Below are positions 9,217 to 17,542 of a DNA stretch of 64,000 nucleotides, in pieces. The DNA lies in NCBI RefSeq assembly GCF_000250675.2, contig NC_018681.1:1612001-1676000 (forward strand), in the 5' to 3' direction. The stretch's first letter is position 1; each line of letters starts with the position of its first letter. The DNA is from Nocardia brasiliensis ATCC 700358. GTDB lineage: Bacteria; Actinomycetota; Actinomycetes; Mycobacteriales; Mycobacteriaceae. Both the position numbers and the translations under genes were made by a program. The notes beneath the pieces were generated by a model, which was not told the DNA's origin, did not search any database, and saw only the letters and a list, made by a program, of their open reading frames with translations.

Positions 9217-10038
9217 TCAGAAAAGGACCTGTGCGGCCAGACCCGCGAGCACGCCGCCCAGCAGTGGGCCGACGACGGGCACCCAGGCATAACCCCAGTC
9301 GGAGTTCTTGCGGCCCGGCAGATCGGTGGGGCCCGGATCGGCCCTGAGCTCGGCCGAGCCGCCGCCGACGGTGGCGGGCTCGCGCACCGGCCGGACCGCG
9401 GCGCCCTTGTTCACCGGCAGCAGCGCGTGCGCCAGCCGCGGTCCGAGGTCGCGCGCCGGGTTGATGGCGTAGCCGGTGGGCCCGCCCAGCGAGGCGCCGA
9501 TGCCGACCACCAGCAGCGCGGCGGCGAGCGGGCCGAGGCCGGTGGCGGTGTGGCCCATGGCCAGCAGCACCAGCACGAGCGCGAAGGTGGCGATCACCTC
9601 GGTGGCGAAGTTCCAGGACAGCCCGCGGATCGCGGGGCCGGTGGCGAAGACGCCCAGCTTCTTCTCGTCGTCGGTTTCCTCGTCGAAGTGCCGCTTGTAC
9701 GCGACGTAGGCGAGGTTCGCGCCGACGAAGGCGCCGGCCAACTGGCCGAGGATGTAGGCGAGGGTGGTGGCGACGGTGATCTCGACACCGGCCGTGTATT
9801 CGTCCGCGCCGCTGGCCAGCACGCCGATCGTGTACGCAGGGTTCAGGTGACCGCCCGTTTTGTAGGCGACGTAGACACCGGCGAGGACGCCCAGACCCCA
9901 CCCGAAGTTGATCAACAGCCAGCCGCCGTCGAAGCCCTTGGATTTGGTCAGCAATACGTTCGCGACTACGCCGACACCGAGTAAGACCAGCATCCCAGTG
10001 CCGAGTGCCTCACTCAGGAAGATCGAGCCGAAGTTCAT
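9217..10038 (-). CDS. glpF: Glycerol uptake facilitator (aquaglyceroporin)
   Basis: 273 residues from ATG 10038. MIP family with six predicted membrane helices and the two NPA half-helices: HLNPAYTIG and INPARDLGPR; Asp after the second NPAR is the mark of glycerol-conducting rather than water-only channels. It lets glycerol cross the inner membrane by facilitated diffusion. An unusual charged/Gly-rich loop of about 40 residues (KGAAVRPVREPATVGGG onward) sits between the second NPA region and the last helix. First gene of the glpFKD operon. Confidence 0.94.
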   Translation of the reverse strand: MNFGSIFLSEALGTGMLVLLGVGVVANVLLTKSKGFDGGWLLINFGWGLGVLAGVYVAYKTGGHLNPAYTIGVLASGADEYTAGVEITVATTLAYILGQLAGAFVGANLAYVAYKRHFDEETDDEKKLGVFATGPAIRGLSWNFATEVIATFALVLVLLAMGHTATGLGPLAAALLVVGIGASLGGPTGYAINPARDLGPRLAHALLPVNKGAAVRPVREPATVGGGSAELRADPGPTDLPGRKNSDWGYAWVPVVGPLLGGVLAGLAAQVLF

Positions 10039-10127
10039 CGTTGAGTCTCCGTTCGCCCGTGGTCGCCCCACGCGACCCTGCGCATCGAGACGTTACGACT
10101 CGGCCGCGAACCCGGACATAGCGCCCG

Positions 10128-10142
10128 TTCGACAATGCCGAA
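10128..10142. promoter_or_regulatory. IclR/GylR operator candidate 1 (glpF side)
   Basis: TTCGACAATGCCGAA, arms of seven bases around a central A with one mismatch. It lies 90 bp upstream of the glpF start. It is the same motif as the perfect palindrome at 10254, so the pair most likely binds the divergently encoded IclR regulator. Binding is inferred. Confidence 0.65.
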
Positions 10143-10253
10143 CGGTGAGCCTGGCTGCCCCCAGCTGCTGCCGCTAGTGTCGGGCGGCCGAGGAAGCGGG
10201 CATGACGCACGTCACACTGAGCGCCGGGAGTGTTGCTGTTTGTTCACCGTATG

Positions 10254-10268
10254 TTCGACATTGTCGAA
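10254..10268. promoter_or_regulatory. IclR/GylR operator candidate 2 (regulator side)
   Basis: TTCGACATTGTCGAA, a perfect palindrome with seven-base arms and a central T, ending 21 bp before the iclR start codon, so positioned for autoregulation. It starts 126 bp from operator 1, close to twelve helical turns of B-DNA, which would put both sites on one face of the DNA. Confidence 0.7.
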
Positions 10269-10289
10269 TCCGGCCGCTAGTTTCGGGGC

Positions 10290-11054
10290 ATGCCCGGACC
10301 GATTCAGTCGATCGAGCGAGCGGCGGCCATCCTGCGCCTGCTCGCCCGCGGTGCGGGCCGGCTCGGCGTCGGCGAAATCGCGGGCGCGCTCGGTCTCGCC
10401 AAACCCACCGCGCACGGCATCCTGCGCACACTGCAAGGCGTCGGTTTCGTCGAACAAGATCCGGCGACCGGCAAGTACCAGCTCGGTGCGGCCCTCGTGC
10501 ACCTCGGCACCAGCTATCTGGATGCCAACGAGCTACGTTCGCGCGCTATCAATTGGGCGGATGCGCTGGCGGCGCGCACCGGCGAAGCCGTACGCATCGG
10601 CGCACCGGTCGACGGCAGCGTGGTGGTGGTGCACCACGTCTTTCGCCCGGACAACTCCGAACAGGCGCTCGAACTCGGCGAATTACTCCCGCCGCACGCG
10701 ACCGCCCTCGGCAAGGTGCTGCTCGCCTACGACGCCGATCTCCTGGCGGACATGCGCGGCACCGACCTGCCCTCGCTCACCAGGCGCACGATCGTCGACC
10801 GCACGGTCCTCACCCGTACGCTCGCCGCGGTCCGGCAGGCGGGCTGGGCGGGCGATACCGAGGAATACCGGCCGGGCGAGGCGGGCATCGCGGCGCCGAT
10901 CCGCGCGCACGGCGGGCTCGTGGTGGGCGCCATCGGCATCAGCGGACCGGTCGACCGGCTCTGCGACGCGCAATTACGACACCGGGCCGCCCTGGTCGGG
11001 CAGGTACGCGACGCCGCACATGCGGTCTCGCGGGATCTGGGCGGCGGACACTGA
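10290..11054 (+). CDS. IclR-family regulator, GylR-like glycerol-operon repressor
   Basis: 254 residues. The N-terminal winged helix-turn-helix (LGVGEIAGALGLAKPTAHGILRTL, about residues 24-47) and the C-terminal IclR effector-binding domain (residues 75-250) have normal length. In Streptomyces the IclR member GylR represses the glycerol operon until glycerol-3-phosphate is present; the same gene order here (regulator divergent from glpFKD, with a kinase downstream) makes that role likely. ATG 10290 has only weak Shine-Dalgarno sequence. The paired palindromes at 10128 and 10254 are the expected targets. The second glpK starts 30 bp after its stop. Confidence 0.9.
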   Translation: MPGPIQSIERAAAILRLLARGAGRLGVGEIAGALGLAKPTAHGILRTLQGVGFVEQDPATGKYQLGAALVHLGTSYLDANELRSRAINWADALAARTGEAVRIGAPVDGSVVVVHHVFRPDNSEQALELGELLPPHATALGKVLLAYDADLLADMRGTDLPSLTRRTIVDRTVLTRTLAAVRQAGWAGDTEEYRPGEAGIAAPIRAHGGLVVGAIGISGPVDRLCDAQLRHRAALVGQVRDAAHAVSRDLGGGH

Positions 11055-11084
11055 CCCACTGACTCATCGCAGGAGAGGACGCGG

Positions 11085-12617
11085 ATGACCCAACGTTTCG
11101 TGCTGGCGATCGATCAGGGCACCACCTCCACCAGGTGCATCCTGTTCGATCAGCGCGCTCGCCTGGTCGGCGTCGCGCAACGCGAGCACAAGCAGCACTA
11201 TCCGCGGCCCGGCTGGATCGAGCAGGACGCGATGGAGATCTGGCGCAATGTCGACCGGATCGTGCCGCAGGCCCTGCGGGACTCCGGCACCGCCGCCGAC
11301 CAGGTGGCCGCCCTCGGCATCGCGAATCAGCGCGAGACCACGGTGGTATGGGATCGCCGCACCGGCGCGCCGATCCGCCGGGCCATCGTCTGGCAGGACG
11401 TGCGAACCGAGGACCTGGTCCGCGAATACGAGGAAAAGCCTGGCGCACACCGCATTCGGGAGCTGTGCGGGCTGCCGCTGGCCACCTACTTCGCGGCGCC
11501 GCGGCTGCGCTGGCTGCTCGATTCCATTCCCGGGCTCCAGGAACGGGCCGAACGCGGTGAGGTGCTGTTCGGCACCATGGAGACCTGGCTGATCTGGAAC
11601 CTCACCGGCGGCGTCGACGGCGGCCTGCACCTGACCGATGTCACCAACGCCAGCCGCACCCTGCTGATGAACCTCACCACGCTCACCTGGGATCCGGAGT
11701 TGCTGAGCTTCTTCGGTATTCCCGCGGCCATGCTGCCGCGGATCCAGCCTTCGACCGCCTCCTACGGGACCACCCGCCGCGTGGTGCCCGGTATCCCGAT
11801 CGCCGCCGCGCTCGGTGATCAGCATGCCGCGCTGTTCGGTCAAACCTGTTTCGCGCGTGGGGAAACCAAGTGCACCTACGGCACGGGCGGTTTCCTCATG
11901 ATGAACACCGGCCGCGAACTGGTGCAGTCCTCGCACGGTCTGCTCACCACCATCGGCTACCAGATCGGCGACGAGAAGCCGGTGTACGCGCTGGAGGGGC
12001 CGATCGCGGTGACCGGCTCGCTGGTGCAGTGGGTACGCGACAACCTCGGCCTGGTCACCAGTGCGCCGGAAATCGAAACCCTCGCCCGCACAGTGCAGGA
12101 CAACGGCGGATGTTACATCGTGCCCGCCTTCTCCGGGCTGTACGCGCCGCACTGGCGCAGTGACGCGCGCGGTCTCATCGCCGGTCTCACGTCCTATATC
12201 ACCAAGGGCCACATCGCGCGTGCCGTGCTGGAGGCGACGGCGTGGCAGACCCGTGAGGTGGTCGACGCGATGAACGCCGACTCCGGTTTACAAGCCCGCG
12301 CCCTGCGCGTCGACGGCGGCATGACCTCGGACAACCTGCTCATGCAAATCGTGGCCGACGTGCTGGATCTGCCCGTCATGCGCCCGTTCGTCGCCGAAAC
12401 CGTTTCGCTCGGAGCCGCTTACGCCGCCGGTCTGGCCGTCGGCTACTGGCCGGACCTGGAGGGCCTGCGCAACAATTGGCGCCTGGCCGCCCAGTGGGTA
12501 CCTCAAATGGACCCGTTGCACCGCGCCGACGAGTACGAGAACTGGCAGCGCGCAGTGCAATTGACTTTCGGCTGGCTCCGTTCGAAGCGCCGCCGCGACG
12601 AGGCGCGAACGCCATGA
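11085..12617 (+). CDS. glpK: Glycerol kinase 2 (paralogue downstream of iclR)
   Basis: 510 residues, ATG 11085 after GGAGAGGA. Full FGGY-family carbohydrate kinase with glycerol kinase residues kept: AIDQGTTSTR, NQRETTVVW, Tyr in TYFAAPRLRW and GDQHAA. Differences from kinase 1 include AAPRLRW for SGGKLRW and CTYGTGGFLMMNTG for NTYGTGNFLLLNTG, plus a basic C-terminal tail (RSKRRRDEARTP). It probably phosphorylates glycerol or a close polyol and is co-transcribed with iclR. Its stop codon directly abuts the stop of the convergent desaturase. Confidence 0.93.
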   Translation: MTQRFVLAIDQGTTSTRCILFDQRARLVGVAQREHKQHYPRPGWIEQDAMEIWRNVDRIVPQALRDSGTAADQVAALGIANQRETTVVWDRRTGAPIRRAIVWQDVRTEDLVREYEEKPGAHRIRELCGLPLATYFAAPRLRWLLDSIPGLQERAERGEVLFGTMETWLIWNLTGGVDGGLHLTDVTNASRTLLMNLTTLTWDPELLSFFGIPAAMLPRIQPSTASYGTTRRVVPGIPIAAALGDQHAALFGQTCFARGETKCTYGTGGFLMMNTGRELVQSSHGLLTTIGYQIGDEKPVYALEGPIAVTGSLVQWVRDNLGLVTSAPEIETLARTVQDNGGCYIVPAFSGLYAPHWRSDARGLIAGLTSYITKGHIARAVLEATAWQTREVVDAMNADSGLQARALRVDGGMTSDNLLMQIVADVLDLPVMRPFVAETVSLGAAYAAGLAVGYWPDLEGLRNNWRLAAQWVPQMDPLHRADEYENWQRAVQLTFGWLRSKRRRDEARTP

Positions 12618-13925
12618 TCACCCGGCGGCGACCGGCCTGCGCAGCGAACCGGCGATATTCGACCTGATCCGGGCCGCGGCCCGGCGTAATCCGTTGCCTT
12701 CGAAGCCCGCTTCGAGTTCGAGGCGGAGCCGCGCATGGTGCAGCGCGGTGCGCAAGCCGGTGGTCACATCGGCGAGCTCGGCGACCGCCTGCGCGGCGCC
12801 GGTCTGGAACTTCTTCTCGGACGCGGTTTCCGGCGCATCGTCGGAGGTGGCGATCAGCCAGCGGTCCGGCACCGCGAGCTTGTGTATTGTCCGCATGGTC
12901 AGCAGGTACTGCCGCAGCAGCGAGCCGCTGGTATAGGGCAGGTCGTACTTGTCGCAGAGGGCGCGAACCCGGGTGGCGACCTCCGCGTAGCGATTGCTCG
13001 GCAGATCGGGGAACAGGTGGTGTTCGATCTGGTAGCAGAGGTTCCCACTGGCGAAGGCGAGCGCCGGTCCCGCGTCGAAGTTCGCGGTGCCGAGCATCTG
13101 CCGCAGATACCATTCGGATTTGGTCTCACCGGTCAGCGCGGCGGGCGTGAATTTCTCCGCGCCGTCCGGGAAGTGCCCGCAGAAGATCACCACGTAGGCC
13201 CAGGCGTTACGCAGGACGTTGGCGGCGACGTTCGCGGTGAGCGCACGCCGCCAGCGTTTTCCGCTCAACGCGGGGAACAGGACGTAGTCCTTGACCGCCT
13301 GACGTCCGATTTTGCGTAGAAAAGCCTTTGTCAGCGCGGCTTTCTCGGCTTTGGTCTCGACCCGGTCGCGATCCGCGTACAGGCCGTGTAGGCCGATGCC
13401 CCATTCGAAAGTGGTAGCCAGGATCAGGTTTTGCAGCGGCTGCAACAGATGCTCGCGCTTCCACTCCTGGTCTCTGGTCACCCGCATCACGCCGAATCCG
13501 ATGTCGTCGTCCATGTCGATGACGTTGGTGTAGACGTGATGGCGGAAGTTGTGTGAGTATCTCCACTGGGCGGACAGCCCGACCATGTCCCATTCCCAAC
13601 TGGTGGAATGGATTTCGGGATCGTTCATCCAATCCCATTGGCCGTGTGAGACATTGTGGCCGATTTCCATGTTCTCGATGCTCTTGGCGGCGGCCAGCGA
13701 CACCGTGCCGAGCAACCACGTCGTCCGGTTCCGGTTGACCGCGATCAGCAGGCGGGCCGCGATGTCCAAGGCGCGCTGGAAGCGGATGGTGCGCCGAATA
13801 TAGGCCGCGTCGCGGCTGCCGAGCGATTCGCTGGTGTCCCGGTGGATCGTGTCGAGCTCGGCGCCGAGCGACTCGATGTCCGCCCTGCTCAGATGCGAGT
13901 ACACGGCAATATCGGTGATGGCCAT
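12618..13925 (-). CDS. Membrane fatty-acid desaturase, DesA3-like
   Basis: 435 residues. The three di-iron histidine boxes are present: GHNVSHGQW (HxxxH), HNFRHHVYTN (HxxHH) and QIEHHLFPDLP (QxxHH). This matches the acyl-CoA Delta9-desaturase family of DesA3 (Rv3229c), which makes oleoyl-CoA in the membrane using electrons from an oxidoreductase partner. A C-terminal extension of about 70 residues after the last box is Ala/Arg-rich and helical. ATG 13925. No partner reductase gene is adjacent. Confidence 0.92.
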   Translation of the reverse strand: MAITDIAVYSHLSRADIESLGAELDTIHRDTSESLGSRDAAYIRRTIRFQRALDIAARLLIAVNRNRTTWLLGTVSLAAAKSIENMEIGHNVSHGQWDWMNDPEIHSTSWEWDMVGLSAQWRYSHNFRHHVYTNVIDMDDDIGFGVMRVTRDQEWKREHLLQPLQNLILATTFEWGIGLHGLYADRDRVETKAEKAALTKAFLRKIGRQAVKDYVLFPALSGKRWRRALTANVAANVLRNAWAYVVIFCGHFPDGAEKFTPAALTGETKSEWYLRQMLGTANFDAGPALAFASGNLCYQIEHHLFPDLPSNRYAEVATRVRALCDKYDLPYTSGSLLRQYLLTMRTIHKLAVPDRWLIATSDDAPETASEKKFQTGAAQAVAELADVTTGLRTALHHARLRLELEAGFEGNGLRRAAARIRSNIAGSLRRPVAAG

Positions 13926-14255
13926 AGGTCCTTCTCGGCTGGATCGCTGCCCAGCGCGGAGACGCCGGATCGGCCGCCGACGCGGGTCTCGATCGGCGGT
14001 GCTCGGAACTCGAGCTGGGGCGGTCGGCGATTGAGAGCCGACGTCGATGATTCCTGCTTCGACGCTACCACTGCCGCGGCGACGGTAGCCGCAACAGCAG
14101 ACGGACGCGAGACCAACGGCACGTGGCCGCCGCGAATCACGCGTTCCGGCAGGGGAATTTCGACACCACGGTGGGGATCATGCGAGGTTCTGGGTGCGGA
14201 GAGGGTTGAATAGAGGGGATCGGCTATTGGCGGCCGATCGGAGGAGGCTCGACGA
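13926..14255. other. Intergenic region between desaturase and small gene
   Basis: About 330 bp between divergent genes. Short frames occur on both strands but none has a good ribosome site or protein-like composition. An inverted repeat GATCGGC-N8-GCCGATC (14218-14239) lies just before the ribosome site of the 14256 gene and may be a regulatory hairpin or operator. Confidence 0.4.
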
Positions 14256-14423
14256 ATGAGTCAGGAAAGCGGGCAAGGGTCGGGGCTGTTCAGCCACGAC
14301 ACCATTCCCATCCAGGTGTACAAGCCTGCCGAGAGCAGTGAAGTACATCATCAGCCGGTGTTCAGTAGGGCCGAGGACGGCTCCGGTTCTGTTGTCGGGG
14401 AGGTCGCTCCGCCGCACGCCTGA
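14256..14423 (+). CDS. Small hypothetical protein (55 aa)
   Basis: ATG 14256 is preceded by GAGGAGG (14241-14247) with an eight-base spacer, and the gene is closed by a strong hairpin terminator at 14441, so this is very likely an independent transcription unit. The protein is Ser/Gly/Glu/His-rich and polar (starts MSQESGQGSGLFSHDTIP; ends GEVAPPHA), without membrane segment, cysteines or signal peptide. I do not recognise the family. Confidence 0.6.
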   Translation: MSQESGQGSGLFSHDTIPIQVYKPAESSEVHHQPVFSRAEDGSGSVVGEVAPPHA

Positions 14424-14440
14424 CGCCGGACATGACGCGC

Positions 14441-14475
14441 GAGCCCCCGCACCTCCGAAGGAGATGCGGGGGCTC
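14441..14475 (+). terminator. Hairpin terminator after small gene
   Basis: Inverted repeat with 16-base arms (GAGCCCCCGCACCTCC and its near complement, one mismatch) around a GAA loop, 17 bp after the 14256 gene's stop. It separates the small gene from the acyl-CoA operon. Confidence 0.85.
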
Positions 14476-14583
14476 GAGCCGTTTCCTGAGGGGTTTCTTC
14501 CGTTTAAGTGAATTTTCGATAGTGCGCTATACGTCGCTGACCAGGCAGTTTTGGCGATTTACTGGAAGCTCTTCGCACTATGT

Positions 14584-14600
14584 TGTTCAATAAGTGAACA
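14584..14600. promoter_or_regulatory. Palindromic operator candidate for acyl-CoA operon
   Basis: TGTTCA-ATAAG-TGAACA, perfect six-base arms with a five-base centre, ending 28 bp before the thiolase start. Its position upstream of a six-gene operon ending in a TetR-type regulator suggests it is that regulator's binding site. Confidence 0.6.
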
Positions 14601-14628
14601 GTCGCTAGTCAATGTTGATGGGACGGAC

Positions 14629-15816
14629 ATGAGCAGACGTGCAGTCGTGGCGGGCGTGGGAATGATCCCGTTCACCACCCCGAGCCGCAGCGAGACCTAC
14701 GACGTCATGGGCACCAGAGCGGCGCGGGCCGCACTGCTCGACGCCGACCTCGACTACTCCCGGATCCAGCAGGCCTACGCCGGCTACGTCTACGGCGATT
14801 CGACCTGCGGGCAGGCGGTGATCTACGGGCTCGGCCAGACCGGTATCCCGGTGATCAACGTCAACAACAACTGCTCGACGGGTTCGTCGGCGCTGTTCCT
14901 CGCCCGCCAGGCGGTCGAGTCCGGCGCGGCGGACGCGGTGCTGGCGGTGGGCTTCGAACAGATGCAGCGCGGTGCGCTCGCGCGCGGCTACGCCGACCGG
15001 CCGAGTCCGTTCGCCCGTTTCGACGAGGTGATGGACCAGATCCAGGAGCGCGACGAATCTCCTTTCGCCGCACAGATGTTCGGCGGTGCGGGGCGGACCT
15101 ACGCCGAGCGCTACGGCACCGCGCCGGAGACCTTCGCGAAGATCTCGGTGAAATCGCGCAGGCATGCGGCGAACAATCCGTTCGCGGTCTTCCGCGACCC
15201 GCTGACGGTCGGTGAAGTGCTCGCCTCCCCGCACATCTACGGTCCACTGACCCGGTTGCAGTGCTGCCCGCCCACCTGTGGCGCCGCCGCGGCGGTGCTG
15301 GTCAGCGAAGATTTCGCCGAAGCCAATGGCATCGACCGCTCGGTGGTGATCCGCGCGCAGGCGATGACCACCGATTTCCCGTCCACCTTCGAGCAGCAGG
15401 ATATGACGAAGATCGTCGGCTACGACATGACCAAGGCTGCGGCACACCAGGTTTACGAAGCCTCCGGTGTCGCGCCGACCGATATCCGGGTGGTCGAACT
15501 GCACGACTGCTTCACCGCCAACGAGTTGCTCACCTACGAGGCGCTCGGCCTCACGCCGGAGGGGACCGCGGAGAAGTTCGTCAACGACGGCGACAACACC
15601 TACGGCGGACGGGTGGTCACCAATCCCTCGGGCGGCCTGCTGTCCAAGGGGCATCCGCTCGGTGCGACCGGGCTCGCGCAATGTGCCGAACTGGTCTGGC
15701 AATTGCGCGGCGAGGCCGAAGGGCGTCAGGTCGCCGACGACCTGAAGATCGCGCTGCAACACAACATCGGCCTCGGCGGCGCGGCCGTGGTGACCCTGTA
15801 CGAGAAGGTGAGTTGA
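14629..15816 (+). CDS. Lipid-transfer protein / SCP2-type thiolase
   Basis: 395 residues from ATG 14629. It is a thiolase-superfamily protein of the SCP-x/lipid-transfer group: nucleophile Cys in NVNNNCSTGSSA, His in ELHDCFT and the GHPLGATG box near the C-terminus. Such enzymes cleave 3-ketoacyl-CoA (or perform retro-aldol release in sterol side-chain breakdown). First gene of the operon; the next gene starts 4 bp after its stop. The substrate is likely a branched or sterol-like acyl-CoA, by family and context only. Confidence 0.9.
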   Translation: MSRRAVVAGVGMIPFTTPSRSETYDVMGTRAARAALLDADLDYSRIQQAYAGYVYGDSTCGQAVIYGLGQTGIPVINVNNNCSTGSSALFLARQAVESGAADAVLAVGFEQMQRGALARGYADRPSPFARFDEVMDQIQERDESPFAAQMFGGAGRTYAERYGTAPETFAKISVKSRRHAANNPFAVFRDPLTVGEVLASPHIYGPLTRLQCCPPTCGAAAAVLVSEDFAEANGIDRSVVIRAQAMTTDFPSTFEQQDMTKIVGYDMTKAAAHQVYEASGVAPTDIRVVELHDCFTANELLTYEALGLTPEGTAEKFVNDGDNTYGGRVVTNPSGGLLSKGHPLGATGLAQCAELVWQLRGEAEGRQVADDLKIALQHNIGLGGAAVVTLYEKVS

Positions 15817-15820
15817 GCGC

Positions 15821-16282
15821 ATGCCCGTGGACCCGAACGTGATCGGCAAACAGCTGCCGCCGAGCAGCCTGACGGTGGAGGCGGGGCGACTGCGCTTCTT
15901 CGCCGAGGCGATCGGTGAGACCAATCCGATCTATACCGACCTCGCCGCCGCCCAGGCGGCGGGCTATCCGAATCTGCCGGTGCCCCCGACCTTTCTGTTC
16001 GGCATCGAGCTGGACAGCCCGGATTCGTTCGGCTGGCTCGGCGATCTCGGCGTCGACCTGCGCCGGGTGCTGCACGGCGAGCAGTCGTTCGTCTATCACA
16101 GCACCGCGGTGGCGGGCGACGTGCTGACCGCGACGCCGACCATCGGCAACGTGTACAGCAAGAAGGGCGGCGCACTGGAGTTCATCGAGAAGACCTCCAC
16201 CGTGACGCGGGCCGACGGCACCCTGGTCGCCGAGCTGAAATCCGTAATCGTCGTACGTAACCCGGAGGTCACCGCGGCATGA
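15821..16282 (+). CDS. MaoC-like dehydratase, HadA/HadC-like subunit
   Basis: 153 residues, hot-dog fold of the MaoC N-terminal (FAS1-like dehydratase) type. It opens with DPNVIGKQLPPSSLTVEAG and carries NPIYTDLAAAQAAGYPNLPVPPTFLF, close in pattern to mycobacterial HadA/HadC. In that family this type of subunit mainly shapes the acyl channel and pairs with a catalytic HadB-like subunit, which here is the next gene. The two genes overlap by four bases (ATGA at 16279-16282), consistent with a stoichiometric heterodimer. Confidence 0.88.
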   Translation: MPVDPNVIGKQLPPSSLTVEAGRLRFFAEAIGETNPIYTDLAAAQAAGYPNLPVPPTFLFGIELDSPDSFGWLGDLGVDLRRVLHGEQSFVYHSTAVAGDVLTATPTIGNVYSKKGGALEFIEKTSTVTRADGTLVAELKSVIVVRNPEVTAA

Positions 16283-16689
16283 CAGGTCTCGCGTCCCTCG
16301 AGGTCGGCACCGAGCTGCCGCCGCTGCGTCTCGCGCCGATCACCCGAACCACCTTGGCGCTGTTCGCCGGTGCTTCCGGCGACCACAACCCGATCCATAT
16401 CGACCTGGATGTGGCGAGGTCCGCCGGGCTCGACGACGTCTTCGCGCACGGCATGCTGTCGATGGCCTATCTGGGCAGGCTGGTCTCGGATCGGTTCGGC
16501 CCGCAGGCGATTCGCGCGTTTCGGGTGCGCTTCGCCGCGATCACGCCGGTGCACGCCCAGCCGACCGCGACCGGCAGGGTCGTCGCGATCGACGTGGTGG
16601 ACGGCGAGCGCCGCGCCACCCTGGAACTGACCGTCGTCCTCGCCGACGGCACGGTCACCCTCCTCGGCGACGCCGTCGTCGCACTCTGA
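16279..16689 (+). CDS. MaoC-like enoyl-CoA hydratase, HadB-like catalytic subunit
   Basis: 136 residues. It carries the hydratase-2 motif with catalytic Asp and His (GDHNPIHIDLDVARSAG) followed by FAHGMLSMAYLGRLV, as in HadB and R-specific enoyl hydratases. It should hydrate trans-2-enoyl-CoA to the 3-hydroxyacyl-CoA used by the downstream SDR. Its start overlaps the stop of the HadA-like gene, implying translational coupling. Confidence 0.9.
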   Translation: MTGLASLEVGTELPPLRLAPITRTTLALFAGASGDHNPIHIDLDVARSAGLDDVFAHGMLSMAYLGRLVSDRFGPQAIRAFRVRFAAITPVHAQPTATGRVVAIDVVDGERRATLELTVVLADGTVTLLGDAVVAL

Positions 16690-16704
16690 AAGGATTTGCA
16701 GCAC

Positions 16705-17535
16705 ATGGGAACTCTGGATGGCAAGGTCGCCATTGTGTCCGGCTCCGGGCGCGGGATCGGCCGGGAGATCGCGCTGAAGCTCGCCCGCGAGGGCGCGCGG
16801 GTGGTGGTGAACGACCTCGATCCGGAACCGGCGAAGCAAACCCTCGCCGCCATCGAAGCCGCGGGCGGGCAGGCGGTTTCGTGCGTCGGCAGTGTCACCG
16901 AGGAGGGTTTCGCCGAGCGGTTCGTGCAGACCGCGGTGGAGGAGTTCGGCGGACTGGACATCATCGTCAACAACGCCGGCTACACCTGGGATTCGGTGAT
17001 CCAGAAGATGACCGACGAGCAGTGGGACGCCATCCTCGACGTGCATCTCAAGGCGCCGTTCCGGATCCTGCGGGCCGCGCAGCCGGTGATCGCCGCGGCC
17101 GCGAAGCGGGCCAAGGAGGCGGGCGAGCCGGTGCCGTGCCGCAAGGTGGTCAACATTTCCTCGCTGGCCGGCACGGGTGGCAATGCGGGACAGGCGAACT
17201 ACTCCTCGGGTAAAGCCGGGATCCTCGGTCTCACCAAGGCCCTGTCCAAAGAGTGGGGTCGCTACAACGTGACCGTGAACGCGGTCGCGTTCGGCTTGAT
17301 CAAGACCCGGCTTACCGAGGCGCCTGCGGGCACCGGCGGTACGATCGACGTGGCGGGCAAGGAGATCAAGGTCGGCGTCAACCCGAACCTGCTCGCCGCG
17401 ATGGAGCAGATGGTGCCGCTCGGGCGCGGCGGGACGCCGGAAGAGGCGGCGGGTGCGGTCTACCTGTTCTGCATTCCGGAATCGGATTACGTCAGCGGGC
17501 AGACCCTGGTCTGCGGCGGCGGCTTCAACATCTAG
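16705..17535 (+). CDS. SDR-family 3-hydroxyacyl-CoA dehydrogenase-like protein
   Basis: 276 residues from ATG 16705 (AGGA at 16691). Motifs: SGSGRGIG (cofactor loop), Asp in VVVNDLD that suggests NAD(H) preference, NNAG, Ser in NISSLAG and YSSGK catalytic Tyr/Lys. A loop of charged residues (AKRAKEAGEPVPCRK) between the NNAG and Ser strands is typical of FabG-like/17-beta-HSD4-like SDRs in actinobacterial acyl-CoA operons. In this context it should oxidise the 3-hydroxyacyl-CoA made by the MaoC pair. Confidence 0.9.
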   Translation: MGTLDGKVAIVSGSGRGIGREIALKLAREGARVVVNDLDPEPAKQTLAAIEAAGGQAVSCVGSVTEEGFAERFVQTAVEEFGGLDIIVNNAGYTWDSVIQKMTDEQWDAILDVHLKAPFRILRAAQPVIAAAAKRAKEAGEPVPCRKVVNISSLAGTGGNAGQANYSSGKAGILGLTKALSKEWGRYNVTVNAVAFGLIKTRLTEAPAGTGGTIDVAGKEIKVGVNPNLLAAMEQMVPLGRGGTPEEAAGAVYLFCIPESDYVSGQTLVCGGGFNI

Positions 17536-17542
17536 GACGACG

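Noticed and set aside
13889..14140. Minus-strand frame of 83 codons overlapping the desaturase start
   Set aside because: It overlaps the desaturase start and has low-complexity composition.
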